Source: Pseudonocardia cypriaca (GTDB taxonomy: Bacteria > Actinomycetota > Actinomycetes > Mycobacteriales > Pseudonocardiaceae). Taken from it: 64,000 bases of DNA. Below, piece after piece: positions 9,542 to 19,909 of this stretch. The notes beneath the pieces are model-generated. The model made no database searches. It was not told where the DNA came from and saw only the letters and a list, made by a program, of their open reading frames with translations. Positions within the stretch are counted from its first letter, which is position 1; every line of letters starts with the position of its first letter. The stretch spans positions 3,162,001 to 3,226,000 of the forward strand of contig NZ_VFPH01000001.1 in the NCBI RefSeq assembly GCF_006717045.1, written 5' to 3'. Position numbers and translations under genes: made by a program.

Positions 9542-10528
9542 TCAGGGCAGCCGGCGTCCCAGGGCGATGCCGGCACCGAGGCCCACCACCAGGAGCAACG
9601 CGCCCCCTGCCAGCCACGGCCTGCTGACGTCGACCCGCCGGACCTCGTAGCCGATCTGGTCCGACAGATCGGCGTACACCTGCCGCAGCTCGCTCTCGCT
9701 GGCCGCCGTGAAGAACTGGCCACCGGACAGTTCGGCGATCTGGCGCATCGACGCGTCGTCGACGGCCACGGGCGTGCGCTCCCCCGGGTTGATCTCGATC
9801 GTGCCGTAGTCGGTGCCGAAGGAGATCGTGGACACCGGGATCCCGGCCTCCGCGGCCGCGCGTGCCGCGGTGAACGCCCCGCGCGGCTCCTCCTCGGGCA
9901 TCACGCCACCGGGAACGGTCTGCTTGCCGTCGCTCATCAGCACGATCCGTGCCGGCGGCGGCCCGTCCGCCCCGGCCCCCGCGATGGCCTGCGAGAACGT
10001 CTCCACCGACTGGATCGCCGCGAAGATCGCCTCACCGGTGGCGGTCGACTCCGACAGCTTCAGCCCGTCGACCGCCCGCTTGACCGGCTCCCGGTCGACG
10101 GTGGGCGACACCAGCACCGCGGCCGTGCCGGCGAACGACACGAGGCCCAGGTTGATCCCGGGCGTCAGCTGTTCGGCGAACGCCTTGGCGGCGACCTGCG
10201 CGGCCGCCAACCGGTTCGGCTCCACGTCGGTGGCCTGCATCGACAGCGACACGTCCACGACCAGCACGACGGTGGCCCGGTTGCGCGGCACCCGTGCCTC
10301 CGCCTGCGGGCCGGCCAGCGCGATGGTGAGCACGGCGAGCGCGGCGACGAGCGCGGCCGCGGGGAGGTGCCGGTACCAGCCCGGCCGCTTCGGGGCGACC
10401 CGGTCCAGCAGATCCAGGTTGGTGAAGCGGATCGTGTCGCGGCGGCGCCTGCGCAGCAGCAGCACGTAGCCGACCAGCAGCACCGCCACGACGACGAGCA
10501 GCAGCAGCCACCACGGGTGCGAGAACAT
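9542..10528 (-). CDS. VWA-domain membrane protein (BatA/Rv1481-like)
   Basis: 328-residue membrane protein with a hydrophobic segment at about 5-25, a second at 55-75, a VWA domain and a final segment near 300-322. The metal-ion-dependent adhesion site is DVSLS (VLVVDVSLSMQ), with a later VLMSDGKQT strand. Its start directly abuts the stop of the DUF58 gene. The set MoxR-DUF58-VWA matches M. tuberculosis Rv1479-Rv1481 and the wider MoxR systems, in which an AAA+ ATPase works with VWA partners, probably in envelope protein maturation. Confidence 0.9.
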   Translation of the reverse strand: MFSHPWWLLLLVVVAVLLVGYVLLLRRRRRDTIRFTNLDLLDRVAPKRPGWYRHLPAAALVAALAVLTIALAGPQAEARVPRNRATVVLVVDVSLSMQATDVEPNRLAAAQVAAKAFAEQLTPGINLGLVSFAGTAAVLVSPTVDREPVKRAVDGLKLSESTATGEAIFAAIQSVETFSQAIAGAGADGPPPARIVLMSDGKQTVPGGVMPEEEPRGAFTAARAAAEAGIPVSTISFGTDYGTIEINPGERTPVAVDDASMRQIAELSGGQFFTAASESELRQVYADLSDQIGYEVRRVDVSRPWLAGGALLLVVGLGAGIALGRRLP

Positions 10529-11524
10529 CTACCGCCCTCCCGACCATGCGCGCTTGCGCGCGAGGACGAATCGCACGACGTCGGCGATCCAGTCCGAGTC
10601 GGTGCGCAGCGTGAGGTGCGCCGCCCCGCACCGGCGCAGCGCGGCCGCGACCTGCTCCCGGTGCTCGGCCGCAGCGGCCGAGAACTCGCGCGCCAGCAAC
10701 GGCGTGATCGTCACCTCCCGCTGCCGCCCGGACTCCGGGTCGGCCAGTACGACGGTGCCGACGTCGGGCAGCTCCAGCTCCCGCGGGTCGAGCACCTCGA
10801 CGGCGAGCAGCTCGTGCCGTGCCGACAGCGCCCGCAGCGGGCGCTCCCAGTCCGGCTCGCCGAGGAAGTCGGAGATCACGACCGCGAGCCCGCGGCGACG
10901 CGGCGGGCGGCGCAGCTGCTCGACGGCCGCCGCGAGGTCGCCGCGGGTGCCCTCGGGCGCACGCGGGGTGGTCGCTACGCGCCGCAACATGCCCTGGGCG
11001 TGGGCCAGGCCACCGCGAGCCGGGATGCGGACGAGCTTCTCCCCCGTGGCGACGAGCACACCGATCCGGTTGCCGCCGCCGCGGGTGAGGTGGGTGACGG
11101 CGCCGAGCGCCGCGATCGCGAGATCGCGCTTCTCGCAGGTGGCGGTGCCGAAGTCGAGGCTGGCGGACAGGTCCATCACGACCCACGTCTCCAGCTCGCG
11201 GTCGGCCATCGTCTCGCGCACGTGCGGCGACGTGGTGCGGGCGGTGGCCGCCCAGTCCATGTGCCGGACGTCGTCGCCCGGCACGTAGAGCCGCGACTCG
11301 CCGGGCTCGCTGCCCGGTCCTGGCACCAGCCCGAGGTGGTTGCCCTGCAGCAGCCCGTCCAGTCGGCCGCGCACGGTGAGCTCCAGCGTGCGCAGCGCGG
11401 CCTCCATCCGGCCCTCGCGGAAGGAGGGTGGGGCCGAAGGCGCGTGGCGGCGCCCCGGCCCGGAACCCCCTTCGGTGTCACCACCCTCGGGAGGGCCGTT
11501 CTCGCGGACGTCGGGCCGGCTCAC
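10529..11524 (-). CDS. DUF58 domain protein (MoxR partner)
   Basis: 331-residue protein. The LYVPGDDVRHMDWAATARTTSPHVRE segment is the DUF58 signature, followed by a VWA-like fold (WVVMDLSASLDFG). GTG 11524 overlaps the moxR stop by 4 nt, and the gene ends flush with the VWA gene, so all three are one translation-coupled operon. The first 30 residues are low-complexity. Homologous to Rv1480. Confidence 0.9.
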   Translation of the reverse strand: MSRPDVRENGPPEGGDTEGGSGPGRRHAPSAPPSFREGRMEAALRTLELTVRGRLDGLLQGNHLGLVPGPGSEPGESRLYVPGDDVRHMDWAATARTTSPHVRETMADRELETWVVMDLSASLDFGTATCEKRDLAIAALGAVTHLTRGGGNRIGVLVATGEKLVRIPARGGLAHAQGMLRRVATTPRAPEGTRGDLAAAVEQLRRPPRRRGLAVVISDFLGEPDWERPLRALSARHELLAVEVLDPRELELPDVGTVVLADPESGRQREVTITPLLAREFSAAAAEHREQVAAALRRCGAAHLTLRTDSDWIADVVRFVLARKRAWSGGR

Positions 11525-12558
11525 GCCGAGCTGCCCGCCGGATACGGCGCGGGGCCGCTCTGCGGCCGGGCGGTGACCTGCGGCAGCGGCACCGTGGCGA
11601 GCACCCGGGAGATGATGTGATCCATCGGCACCTGGTCGGCGACCGCGTCGTAGGACAGCACGAGCCGGTGGCGCAGCACGTCGGGCCCCACGTCGAGCAC
11701 GTCCTGCGGCAGCACGTAGTCGCGGCCGCGGATCAACGCGAGCGCGCGCGCCGCCGCCACGATGCCGAGCGTGGCGCGCGGCGACGCACCGTAGGACACC
11801 CAGTTGGCGATGTCGGACAGGCCGTGCTCCCCCGGCGTGCGGGTGGCGACCACGAGGCGCACCACGTAGTCGACGAGCGCGTGGTGCACGAACACCCGGG
11901 TGGCCACCTTCTGCAGCCGCGTGAGCTCTACGGGGTCGATCACCTGCTGGGCGACGGGCGGCTCGGCGCCCATCCGGTAGACGATCTCCCGCTCCTCCTC
12001 GACGCCCGGGTACTCGACGATGATCTTGAAGAGGAACCGGTCGCGCTGCGCCTCGGGCAGCGGGTACACGCCCTCGTTCTCGATGGGGTTCTGCGTGGCG
12101 AGCACCAGGAACGGGTCGGGCATCGGGAACGTCTGGCCGCCGATCGACAGGTGCCGCTCGGCCATCACCTCGAGCATCGCCGACTGCACCTTCGCCGGGG
12201 CGCGGTTGATCTCGTCGGCCAGCACGAAGTTGGCCACCACCGGGCCGAGCTCGACGTCGAACTCCTCGCGCCCCTGCCGGTAGATGCGGGTGCCGAGGAT
12301 GTCGGCGGGCACCAGGTCCGGGGTGAACTGCAGGCGCGAGAACGTGCCTCCCACGACCTTCGCGACCGTCTCGACCGCAAGGGTCTTCGCGACGCCCGGC
12401 ACTCCCTCCAGGAGGAGGTGGCCGCGGGCCAGGAGGCCGACGAGCATCCGCTCGACCAACCGGTCCTGACCGACGATCACGCGCTTGATCTCGAAGACGA
12501 CGCGCTCCAGGCGCTCCCCTTCGCTCGCCGGGCTCGGGACGGACTCCTGCACGCTCAC
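11521..12558 (-). CDS. moxR: MoxR-family AAA+ ATPase
   Basis: 345-residue chaperone-like ATPase. Walker A is GVPGVAKT, Walker B is FVLADEINRAP, and ATQNPIENEGVYPLPEAQRDRF gives the sensor-1 and arginine-finger region. I choose GTG 12558 (VSVQESVPSPASEGERLERVVFEIK); a longer frame to 12648 would start in an arginine-rich stretch unlike the family. The start faces the arginase-like gene across a short divergent region. Confidence 0.93.
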   Translation of the reverse strand: MSVQESVPSPASEGERLERVVFEIKRVIVGQDRLVERMLVGLLARGHLLLEGVPGVAKTLAVETVAKVVGGTFSRLQFTPDLVPADILGTRIYRQGREEFDVELGPVVANFVLADEINRAPAKVQSAMLEVMAERHLSIGGQTFPMPDPFLVLATQNPIENEGVYPLPEAQRDRFLFKIIVEYPGVEEEREIVYRMGAEPPVAQQVIDPVELTRLQKVATRVFVHHALVDYVVRLVVATRTPGEHGLSDIANWVSYGASPRATLGIVAAARALALIRGRDYVLPQDVLDVGPDVLRHRLVLSYDAVADQVPMDHIISRVLATVPLPQVTARPQSGPAPYPAGSSA

Positions 12559-12616
12559 GGGCCCATCCCACCCTGCGGGCCGTGAGACGCCGGTGAACCG
12601 GCGCTTCCGCCGCCGT

Positions 12617-12688
12617 TGCCCATCGCCGCGCCAGCGGCGGATGGTCAACGAAAGGTGGACGATCGGAAGGCGTCAATGATTCATTGAC
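12617..12688 (+). repeat. Duplicated promoter element, copy 1
   Basis: A 72-bp stretch just before the arginase-like gene. It is repeated at 13725-13796 with only two differences (position 7 of the CGCCGCG/CAGCGG junction and one T/C in AAAGG-GGAC). Both copies end in the same strong palindrome and are followed by a gene start. Confidence 0.9.
12644..12688 (+). promoter_or_regulatory. Double operator upstream of arginase-like gene
   Basis: GTCAACGAAAGGTGGAC (12644-12660) and GTCAATGATTCATTGAC (12672-12688) start 28 bp apart. The second is a perfect inverted repeat with 8-bp arms around one base; the first is a degenerate copy. The same pair with the same spacing occurs at 13752-13796 and 20692-20736. 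No adjacent regulator gene is evident. Confidence 0.7.
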
Positions 12689-12707
12689 ATGAGAGAGGAT
12701 GGCACGC

Positions 12708-13622
12708 ATGCCGGATGCTCAGGTGGTCGTGATCGGAGTGGCCAGCAGTGCGGGTACGCACCACGCGGGCCAGGACCAGGCCCCTGCGGCCTTGCGAGCC
12801 GGCGGGTTCGTCGAGCGGCTACGGGCCGCAGGCGTGACCGTCGAGGACCGTGGCGATCTCCTCCACGAGGTCTTCACCGCCGACGAGATGGGCTCCACGG
12901 CCCGCAACCTGAGCGCGGTCGCCCGCGTCGCGCGGGCCGTGGCCGACGTCGTCGACGCGGTGCTGGCCCAGCACGCGCTACCGCTGGTGCTGGGCGGCGA
13001 CTGCACCATCACCCTCGGCGTCGTCGCGGGCGCCCAGCGCCGGGACCGCACCGTCGGCCTCCTCTACCTCGACGGCGACGCCGACCTGGCCACCCCGGAG
13101 ACGACCGGGAGCGGCGTGCTCGACGCCATGGGCATCGCCCACCTGCTCGGCCTCGCCGACACCGAGCTGGCCCGCCTGGGCGCCGGTCCGCCGATGCTGA
13201 CCGACGAGCGGCTCGCCCTCATCGGCTACGACGAGACCGATCCCGAGACGTTCAAGGCCGACGTGCTGCACAACCGGCCCGACCTGGTCCGGTTCGCCGA
13301 CCACCAGGTCCGCGCCGATCCCGCCGGCTGCGCGCGGGCAGCACTGAACGCGCTGCGGCGACACACGTCGAGCCTGGTCGTCCACTTCGACGTGGACGCC
13401 GTGGACTCCCGGGACCTGCCGCTGGCCAACTTCCCCCACTACGGCACCGGGATCTCCCTCGCCGCGGCAGGCGAGGTGCTGGCCGTCCTGTGCGGCGCAC
13501 CGACGCTCGCCGCCGTCGTCCTGACGGAGGTCAACCCCAGCTACGACCCCACCGGCCACCAGCTCACCCGCTACCTCGACACCGTCACCGGCGCGATCAC
13601 GCGCGGCCTCGCAGGGCGGTGA
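12708..13622 (+). CDS. Arginase/agmatinase-family protein with altered metal ligands
   Basis: 304-residue ureohydrolase-fold protein. Three family motifs are in place but changed: GGDC (Cys99) replaces GGDH, and DGDAD (Asp122, Asp124, Asp126) replaces DAHxD, so both usual manganese-binding histidines are missing. The third motif HFDVDAVD (Asp228, Asp230, Asp233) is intact. ATG 12708 is preferred to ATG 12699 because GAGAGG lies 9 nt before it. The gene is inserted on the opposite strand between moxR and ripA. Arginase activity should not be assumed; the substrate is unknown. Confidence 0.85.
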   Translation: MPDAQVVVIGVASSAGTHHAGQDQAPAALRAGGFVERLRAAGVTVEDRGDLLHEVFTADEMGSTARNLSAVARVARAVADVVDAVLAQHALPLVLGGDCTITLGVVAGAQRRDRTVGLLYLDGDADLATPETTGSGVLDAMGIAHLLGLADTELARLGAGPPMLTDERLALIGYDETDPETFKADVLHNRPDLVRFADHQVRADPAGCARAALNALRRHTSSLVVHFDVDAVDSRDLPLANFPHYGTGISLAAAGEVLAVLCGAPTLAAVVLTEVNPSYDPTGHQLTRYLDTVTGAITRGLAGR

Positions 13623-13640
13623 CGGACGGCCCGCCTGCTG

Positions 13641-13725
13641 AGAGCACGCGCGCCGCCTGGGGCAGCAGCCCTCTCGTGCGCATCGGGACCACGCGCACGT
13701 TCCCGCCGGTGTAGGGCGCCTCGAT
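13641..13725. repeat. Displaced copy of the ripA 3' end
   Basis: 85 bp identical, base for base, to 14562-14646, which encodes the last residues of the NlpC/P60 gene. Here it lies in the gap after the arginase-like gene and has no coding context. It ends precisely where the second promoter copy begins. Confidence 0.95.
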
Positions 13726-13796
13726 GCCCATCGCCGCGTCAGCGGCGGATGGTCAACGAAAGGCGGACGATCGGAAGGCGTCAATGATTCATTGAC
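13725..13796 (+). repeat. Duplicated promoter element, copy 2
   Basis: 70 of 72 bases match 12617-12688. It joins directly to the displaced ripA fragment at a shared T. It carries the double operator GTCAACGAAAGGCGGAC (13752-13768) and GTCAATGATTCATTGAC (13780-13796) before the next gene. Confidence 0.95.
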
Positions 13797-13837
13797 CTAT
13801 GAGAGCATCAGGGCGGCCCGAAACGGGGGGAACCGAC

Positions 13838-14530
13838 ATGCGCCGAGACCTGGACGACGCTGCTAAACGGCGCCTCCACCGCCTGCACCTCGACTCCCGG
13901 GCACTGATCGACCTGTTCGCCGACCGGCTCACCGAGCAGCAGCTCAGATGGTCGAGGGAGTTCAGCGGTGTCGGCGAGTGGGGCGAGCTGGTCGAGGGCT
14001 TGTGCGCTTACCTCGTCAAGGGCCGGCTCCCGGTCACCCCGGCAGAGCGGGACGCCCTGGCTGCCGTGCTGGCGCAGTTCACCCGCCCCAACCCGGACTA
14101 CAGCTACATCGACGACCCCGAGGGGACCCTCGCGGCGCTCACGGTCCGGGGACCGGCCATCCGGATCGCCCGGCTCTTCGACGGCAAGGACACCAACGAC
14201 GATTGGACCTTCGACCCTGGCCGGCCACGCATCACCGACCCTGCCGAGCTGGCCGGGATCGTGGATTTCCTCCGCTCAGGCACGATCATCGTGCGCATCT
14301 CCGGCCTGGACCGCGACCGCCTCGACCCGACCCGCGGCGAGGCGGTCCCGCTGTCCACGATGACCGACGGCGAGTGGATCTGGAGCGACGGGCTGCGCTA
14401 CTACGTGCAGACGCACCGGATCGCGCCCGAGCCGGACTTCCTCGCACACATGGCCGCCCACGACTACGTCGCCCCGCAGCCGGACAAGGCCGCCCGGCAA
14501 GCGGCGCTCGAGCACCTGCGGAACCAGTAG
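13838..14530 (+). CDS. Putative immunity-like protein (MafI-like N-terminus)
   Basis: 230-residue protein of no firmly recognised family. Residues about 10-75 (SRALIDLFADRLTEQQ...EWGELVEGLCAYLVKGRLPVTPAERDAL) resemble MafI-type immunity proteins by eye. The rest, with a DGEWIWSDGLRYYVQTH segment near 180-200, looks like a small globular domain seen in polymorphic-toxin immunity proteins. There is no signal peptide or membrane segment. ATG 13838 has GGGGGGA 7 nt upstream. No toxin gene is nearby. It is driven by a near copy of the arginase-like promoter. Family assignment is unverified. Confidence 0.6.
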   Translation: MRRDLDDAAKRRLHRLHLDSRALIDLFADRLTEQQLRWSREFSGVGEWGELVEGLCAYLVKGRLPVTPAERDALAAVLAQFTRPNPDYSYIDDPEGTLAALTVRGPAIRIARLFDGKDTNDDWTFDPGRPRITDPAELAGIVDFLRSGTIIVRISGLDRDRLDPTRGEAVPLSTMTDGEWIWSDGLRYYVQTHRIAPEPDFLAHMAAHDYVAPQPDKAARQAALEHLRNQ

Positions 14531-14559
14531 GAACGCCGCCAGGGCGCAGGCGGCCGGGC

Positions 14560-15870
14560 TCAGAGCACGCGCGCCGCCTGGGGCAGCAGCCCTCTCGTGC
14601 GCATCGGGACCACGCGCACGTTCCCGCCGGTGTAGGGCGCCTCGATCATCCGGCCGTTGCCGACGTACATCGCGACGTGGTGGATCGGGGCGCCCGGGTT
14701 CTGGTAGAAGATCAGGTCGCCCGGGCGCACATCGGAGACCGGCACCCGGTCACCTGCGTGGAACTGGTTGCGGCTCACCCGCGGCAGGGAGATCCCGACG
14801 CCACTGAAGGCGTACTGCATCAGGCCGGAGCAGTCGAAGCCGACGCGGTTGAGCGGCGACCCGAACGCGTCGGGGATACCGGTGCTCGGGCCGCGGCCGT
14901 TGCCGCCGCCCCACACGTACTGCACCCCGATCTGCGACATCGCCCGGTCGATCACGCGCCGCACCGCGGCACCGCCCCGCAGGCTGTCCGCGCGCCCCTC
15001 GACGGCCACACGCGCAGCGGCGGCGTCCCGCTCGGCCCGCTCCCGCGCCGCGCGCTCCTCCGCCATCCGCCGCTGCCAGTCGTCGAACCGCTGGCGTTGC
15101 GCGCGCAGGCCCGCGTCGGCCGACTGCGCCGCGTCGAGCTGCCGCTGCACGCCCGCCCGCTGCGCCGCCACCTGGGCCAGCTGCTCCGCCTGGGCGCGGG
15201 CGGCCGCCTGGGCGACCGCAACCGCCTCGTCCGCAACCGCCTTGGCCGCCCTGGCCGCGGCCTCGGCCTTCTTCGCACCGTCCAGGGCCGCCCGTGCGGA
15301 GGAGTCGGCGTTGGCCTTGTCGACGCGCGCGCGTTCCAGACCCTCCTGGGCCTGAAGCTGGGTGCGCGCGACCAGGTCGGTGTACTCGGCGCGCGCCAGC
15401 AGGTCCTCGGGGCTCGTGGCGTCGGTGATCAGCCCGAGCGGCCCCGCGTCGAGCCCCTGCAAGTAGGTGCTGGACACGATCTCGTCGAGCCGGGACCGCG
15501 CCTGGTCGATCGCGACCGTAGCGGCCTGCGTCTCGATCCGCGCCGCCTCGGCCCGCCTCTTCGCCGCCGCCGCGGCGTCCTGCGCGGCCTGCAGGTCCAC
15601 GAGCGCCGCCTCGGCGGTCTCGCGCTGCGCCGCGAGCGCCGCCTGCAGATCGTCGGTCATGCTGTCGAGCTCGGCGAGCTCGGCCGTCAGCCGTGCGACG
15701 TCACCGGCACGCGCGTTCACGGCCTCCCGGCTGTGCCGCAGGTCGTCGTCGCTGGGGTTCGGCGGTGGTGCCGGCTGGGCCAGCGCCGTGCCCGTTCCGC
15801 TCAGCGCTCCACCCAGTACGGCCACCAGCAGGGCCAGCACGAGCGTGCGTCGATTCCGCACGAGCCGCAC
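14560..15870 (-). CDS. ripA: NlpC/P60 peptidoglycan endopeptidase, RipA-like
   Basis: 436-residue secreted cell-wall hydrolase. A signal peptide (VRLVRNRRTLVLALLVAVLGGALSGTGTALA) is followed by a long alanine-rich coiled coil (about 40-290) and a C-terminal NlpC/P60 domain. Cys347 in FDCSGL and the histidine in IHHVAMYVG are the catalytic pair. GTG 15870 is chosen because GGAGGAGG lies 8 nt upstream. Family members cut D-Glu-mDAP bonds during daughter-cell separation, with the coiled coil restraining activity. The neighbourhood corresponds to M. tuberculosis Rv1477. The last 85 bp are duplicated at 13641-13725. Confidence 0.93.
   Translation of the reverse strand: MRLVRNRRTLVLALLVAVLGGALSGTGTALAQPAPPPNPSDDDLRHSREAVNARAGDVARLTAELAELDSMTDDLQAALAAQRETAEAALVDLQAAQDAAAAAKRRAEAARIETQAATVAIDQARSRLDEIVSSTYLQGLDAGPLGLITDATSPEDLLARAEYTDLVARTQLQAQEGLERARVDKANADSSARAALDGAKKAEAAARAAKAVADEAVAVAQAAARAQAEQLAQVAAQRAGVQRQLDAAQSADAGLRAQRQRFDDWQRRMAEERAARERAERDAAAARVAVEGRADSLRGGAAVRRVIDRAMSQIGVQYVWGGGNGRGPSTGIPDAFGSPLNRVGFDCSGLMQYAFSGVGISLPRVSRNQFHAGDRVPVSDVRPGDLIFYQNPGAPIHHVAMYVGNGRMIEAPYTGGNVRVVPMRTRGLLPQAARVL
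14562..14646. repeat. ripA 3' end, source copy of the 85-bp repeat
   Basis: Identical to 13641-13725. This copy is in its coding context, at the end of the NlpC/P60 gene. Confidence 0.95.
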
Positions 15871-16144
15871 GAGACCGACCTCCTCCGTCGCGCCAGTGAT
15901 CGTCGTGTAAGTGATCTCTGCGAGCGCTCGCACTGTGCCATTTCCACCGCGGATGCACCCGGCGCCACACCCGCAACGGGCGCAACTTCCACCACATCGG
16001 TGTACGGGGAGCGGGGCTCGACGCGATAGCAGGACAAGCGTACTGTTTGGGGTGCGGGGCCTGTCGTACCGCGGAGGTGTCGGTGCGCGAGACTCCGGGC
16101 AACCCGAACCAGAGCGCCCACCACGCCAGGAGGACTGTTCACTC
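15871..16144. promoter_or_regulatory. Divergent ripA/acnA control region
   Basis: A perfect 14-bp palindrome TGCGAGCGCTCGCA lies at 15919-15932 on the ripA side. For acnA, TCGACG (16018-16023) and TACTGT (16041-16046) are 17 bp apart and form a plausible promoter. I looked for a c-di-AMP (ydaO) riboswitch in the ripA leader and did not see its conserved core. Confidence 0.5.
16030..16045 (+). promoter_or_regulatory. AcnR operator at the acnA promoter
   Basis: CAGGACAAGCGTACTG fits CAGNACnnncGTACTG, the AcnR site described in Corynebacterium glutamicum (from memory). It overlaps the -10 TACTGT, so binding would block acnA transcription. Confidence 0.8.
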
Positions 16145-16218
16145 ATGAGGGAGCGCAGCGACCGAATCATCGGCACAGCCAGCGCGAATGCGGCGGCCGA
16201 GCGCAGCGAGGTCGGCGA

Positions 16219-16222
<4 letters not shown>
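16145..16222 (+). CDS. Short upstream ORF coupled to acnA
   Basis: 25 codons starting at ATG 16145, with AGGAGG 11 nt upstream. Its TGA overlaps the acnA ATG (ATGA). The peptide MRERSDRIIGTASANAAAER is polar, and GAGCGCAGCGA occurs twice in it, so it may be a dispersed repeat that happens to be open. Its overlap with the acnA start makes translational coupling likely. Confidence 0.45.
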
Positions 16223-19047
<2,825 letters not shown>

Positions 19048-19057
19048 CGCTCCTCCC

Positions 19058-19090
19058 GAAGCCCCCGCCCGCTCCCTGGGCGGGGGCTTC
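19058..19090 (+). terminator. acnA terminator
   Basis: GAAGCCCCCGCCC and GGGCGGGGGCTTC form a perfect 13-bp stem around a 7-nt loop, followed by TTC. It starts 10 bp after the acnA stop. Confidence 0.9.
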
Positions 19091-19105
19091 TTCGTACCGC
19101 CCAGA

Positions 19106-19135
19106 TACTCGTCTGCGTATACTCGCGCACGAGTA
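19106..19135. promoter_or_regulatory. PadR operator around its own -10
   Basis: TACTCGT (19106-19112) and ACGAGTA (19129-19135) form a perfect 7-bp inverted repeat flanking TATACT (19118-19123), the likely -10 of the padR gene. Autorepression is the natural reading. Confidence 0.7.
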
Positions 19136-19146
19136 AGGGAGGTTGG

Positions 19147-19755
19147 ATGGCCCGCAAGGTGCGCAACCTGCTCGGGCTCGCCGTGCTCGCCGCCGTCGCC
19201 GAACGGCCGATGCACCCCTACGAGATGGCCACCGTGATCCGCGAGCGCGGCAAGGAACGAGACATGGGCCTCAAGTGGGGCTCGCTCTACACGGTGGTGG
19301 GCAACCTCCACCGCCACGGGTTCATCGAGGTCGCCGAGAACGCCCGCGACGGTGCTCGGCCGGAGCGCACCGTCTACCGGATCACCGGCGACGGCCGCCG
19401 CGAGCTGCAGGACTGGGTTCGTGAGCTCATCGCCGTGCCCGTCCACGAGCCGCCCCGCTTCGAGGCCGGGCTCTCCGTGTGGGTCGCGCTCGACCCCGAC
19501 GAGGTCATCGGGCTGCTGCGACAGCGACTGGCCCGGCTCGACGAGGAGAACGCCGCCCAGCGCGCAGCGCTCGAGGCCCACCGGCGGCAGGTCCCCCGCA
19601 TGTTCCTCGTCGAGGCGGAGTACGACCTCGCCCTCCGCGAGGCCGACGCCGAGTTCACCCGCGGGCTGCTCGACGAGCTGGCGCGCGGCGCCTTCCCCGA
19701 CCTCCGGCAGTGGCGCGACTGGCACGCGGAGGGAGGAGACCTCACCGGCAACTGA
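19147..19755 (+). CDS. PadR-family transcriptional regulator
   Basis: 202-residue regulator. Residues 1-85 are a winged HTH (LLGLAVLAAVAERPMHPYEMATVIRERGKER... GSLYTVVGNLHRHGFIEV), and the C-terminal half is the helical dimerisation region of larger PadR proteins. GGAGG lies 5-9 nt before ATG 19147. The partner gene may be the methyltransferase 155 bp downstream, or the regulator may control an unlinked efflux system. Confidence 0.9.
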   Translation: MARKVRNLLGLAVLAAVAERPMHPYEMATVIRERGKERDMGLKWGSLYTVVGNLHRHGFIEVAENARDGARPERTVYRITGDGRRELQDWVRELIAVPVHEPPRFEAGLSVWVALDPDEVIGLLRQRLARLDEENAAQRAALEAHRRQVPRMFLVEAEYDLALREADAEFTRGLLDELARGAFPDLRQWRDWHAEGGDLTGN

Positions 19756-19761
19756 GAGAAC

Positions 19762-19796
19762 GGCCCCGGCGGGTGCGGCAACACCGCGCCGGGGCC
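19762..19796 (+). terminator. padR terminator
   Basis: GGCCCCGGCG (19762-19771) pairs perfectly with CGCCGGGGCC (19787-19796) around a 15-nt loop, just after the padR stop. No T-run. Confidence 0.7.
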
Positions 19797-19909
19797 TCCT
19801 ACCCCGCACCGAACCGCGGACGGGCACCGGCCACGAGGTGGCACTGATCAGGATAGCCGGGGCTCCTCCGTCGTTCGGGCATGCACGCATCCCGAGAAAC
19901 GGAGCAGTC

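Noticed and set aside
12644..12700. Consensus -35/-10 promoter using the TTGAC inside the operator
   Set aside because: No -10 lies 16-18 bp downstream before the start codon at the arginase-like or TSUP genes, so TTGAC is better explained as an operator arm.
15871..16144. c-di-AMP (ydaO) riboswitch before ripA
   Set aside because: Such riboswitches precede some actinomycete cell-wall hydrolase genes, but the conserved core and paired stems are not visible in this leader.
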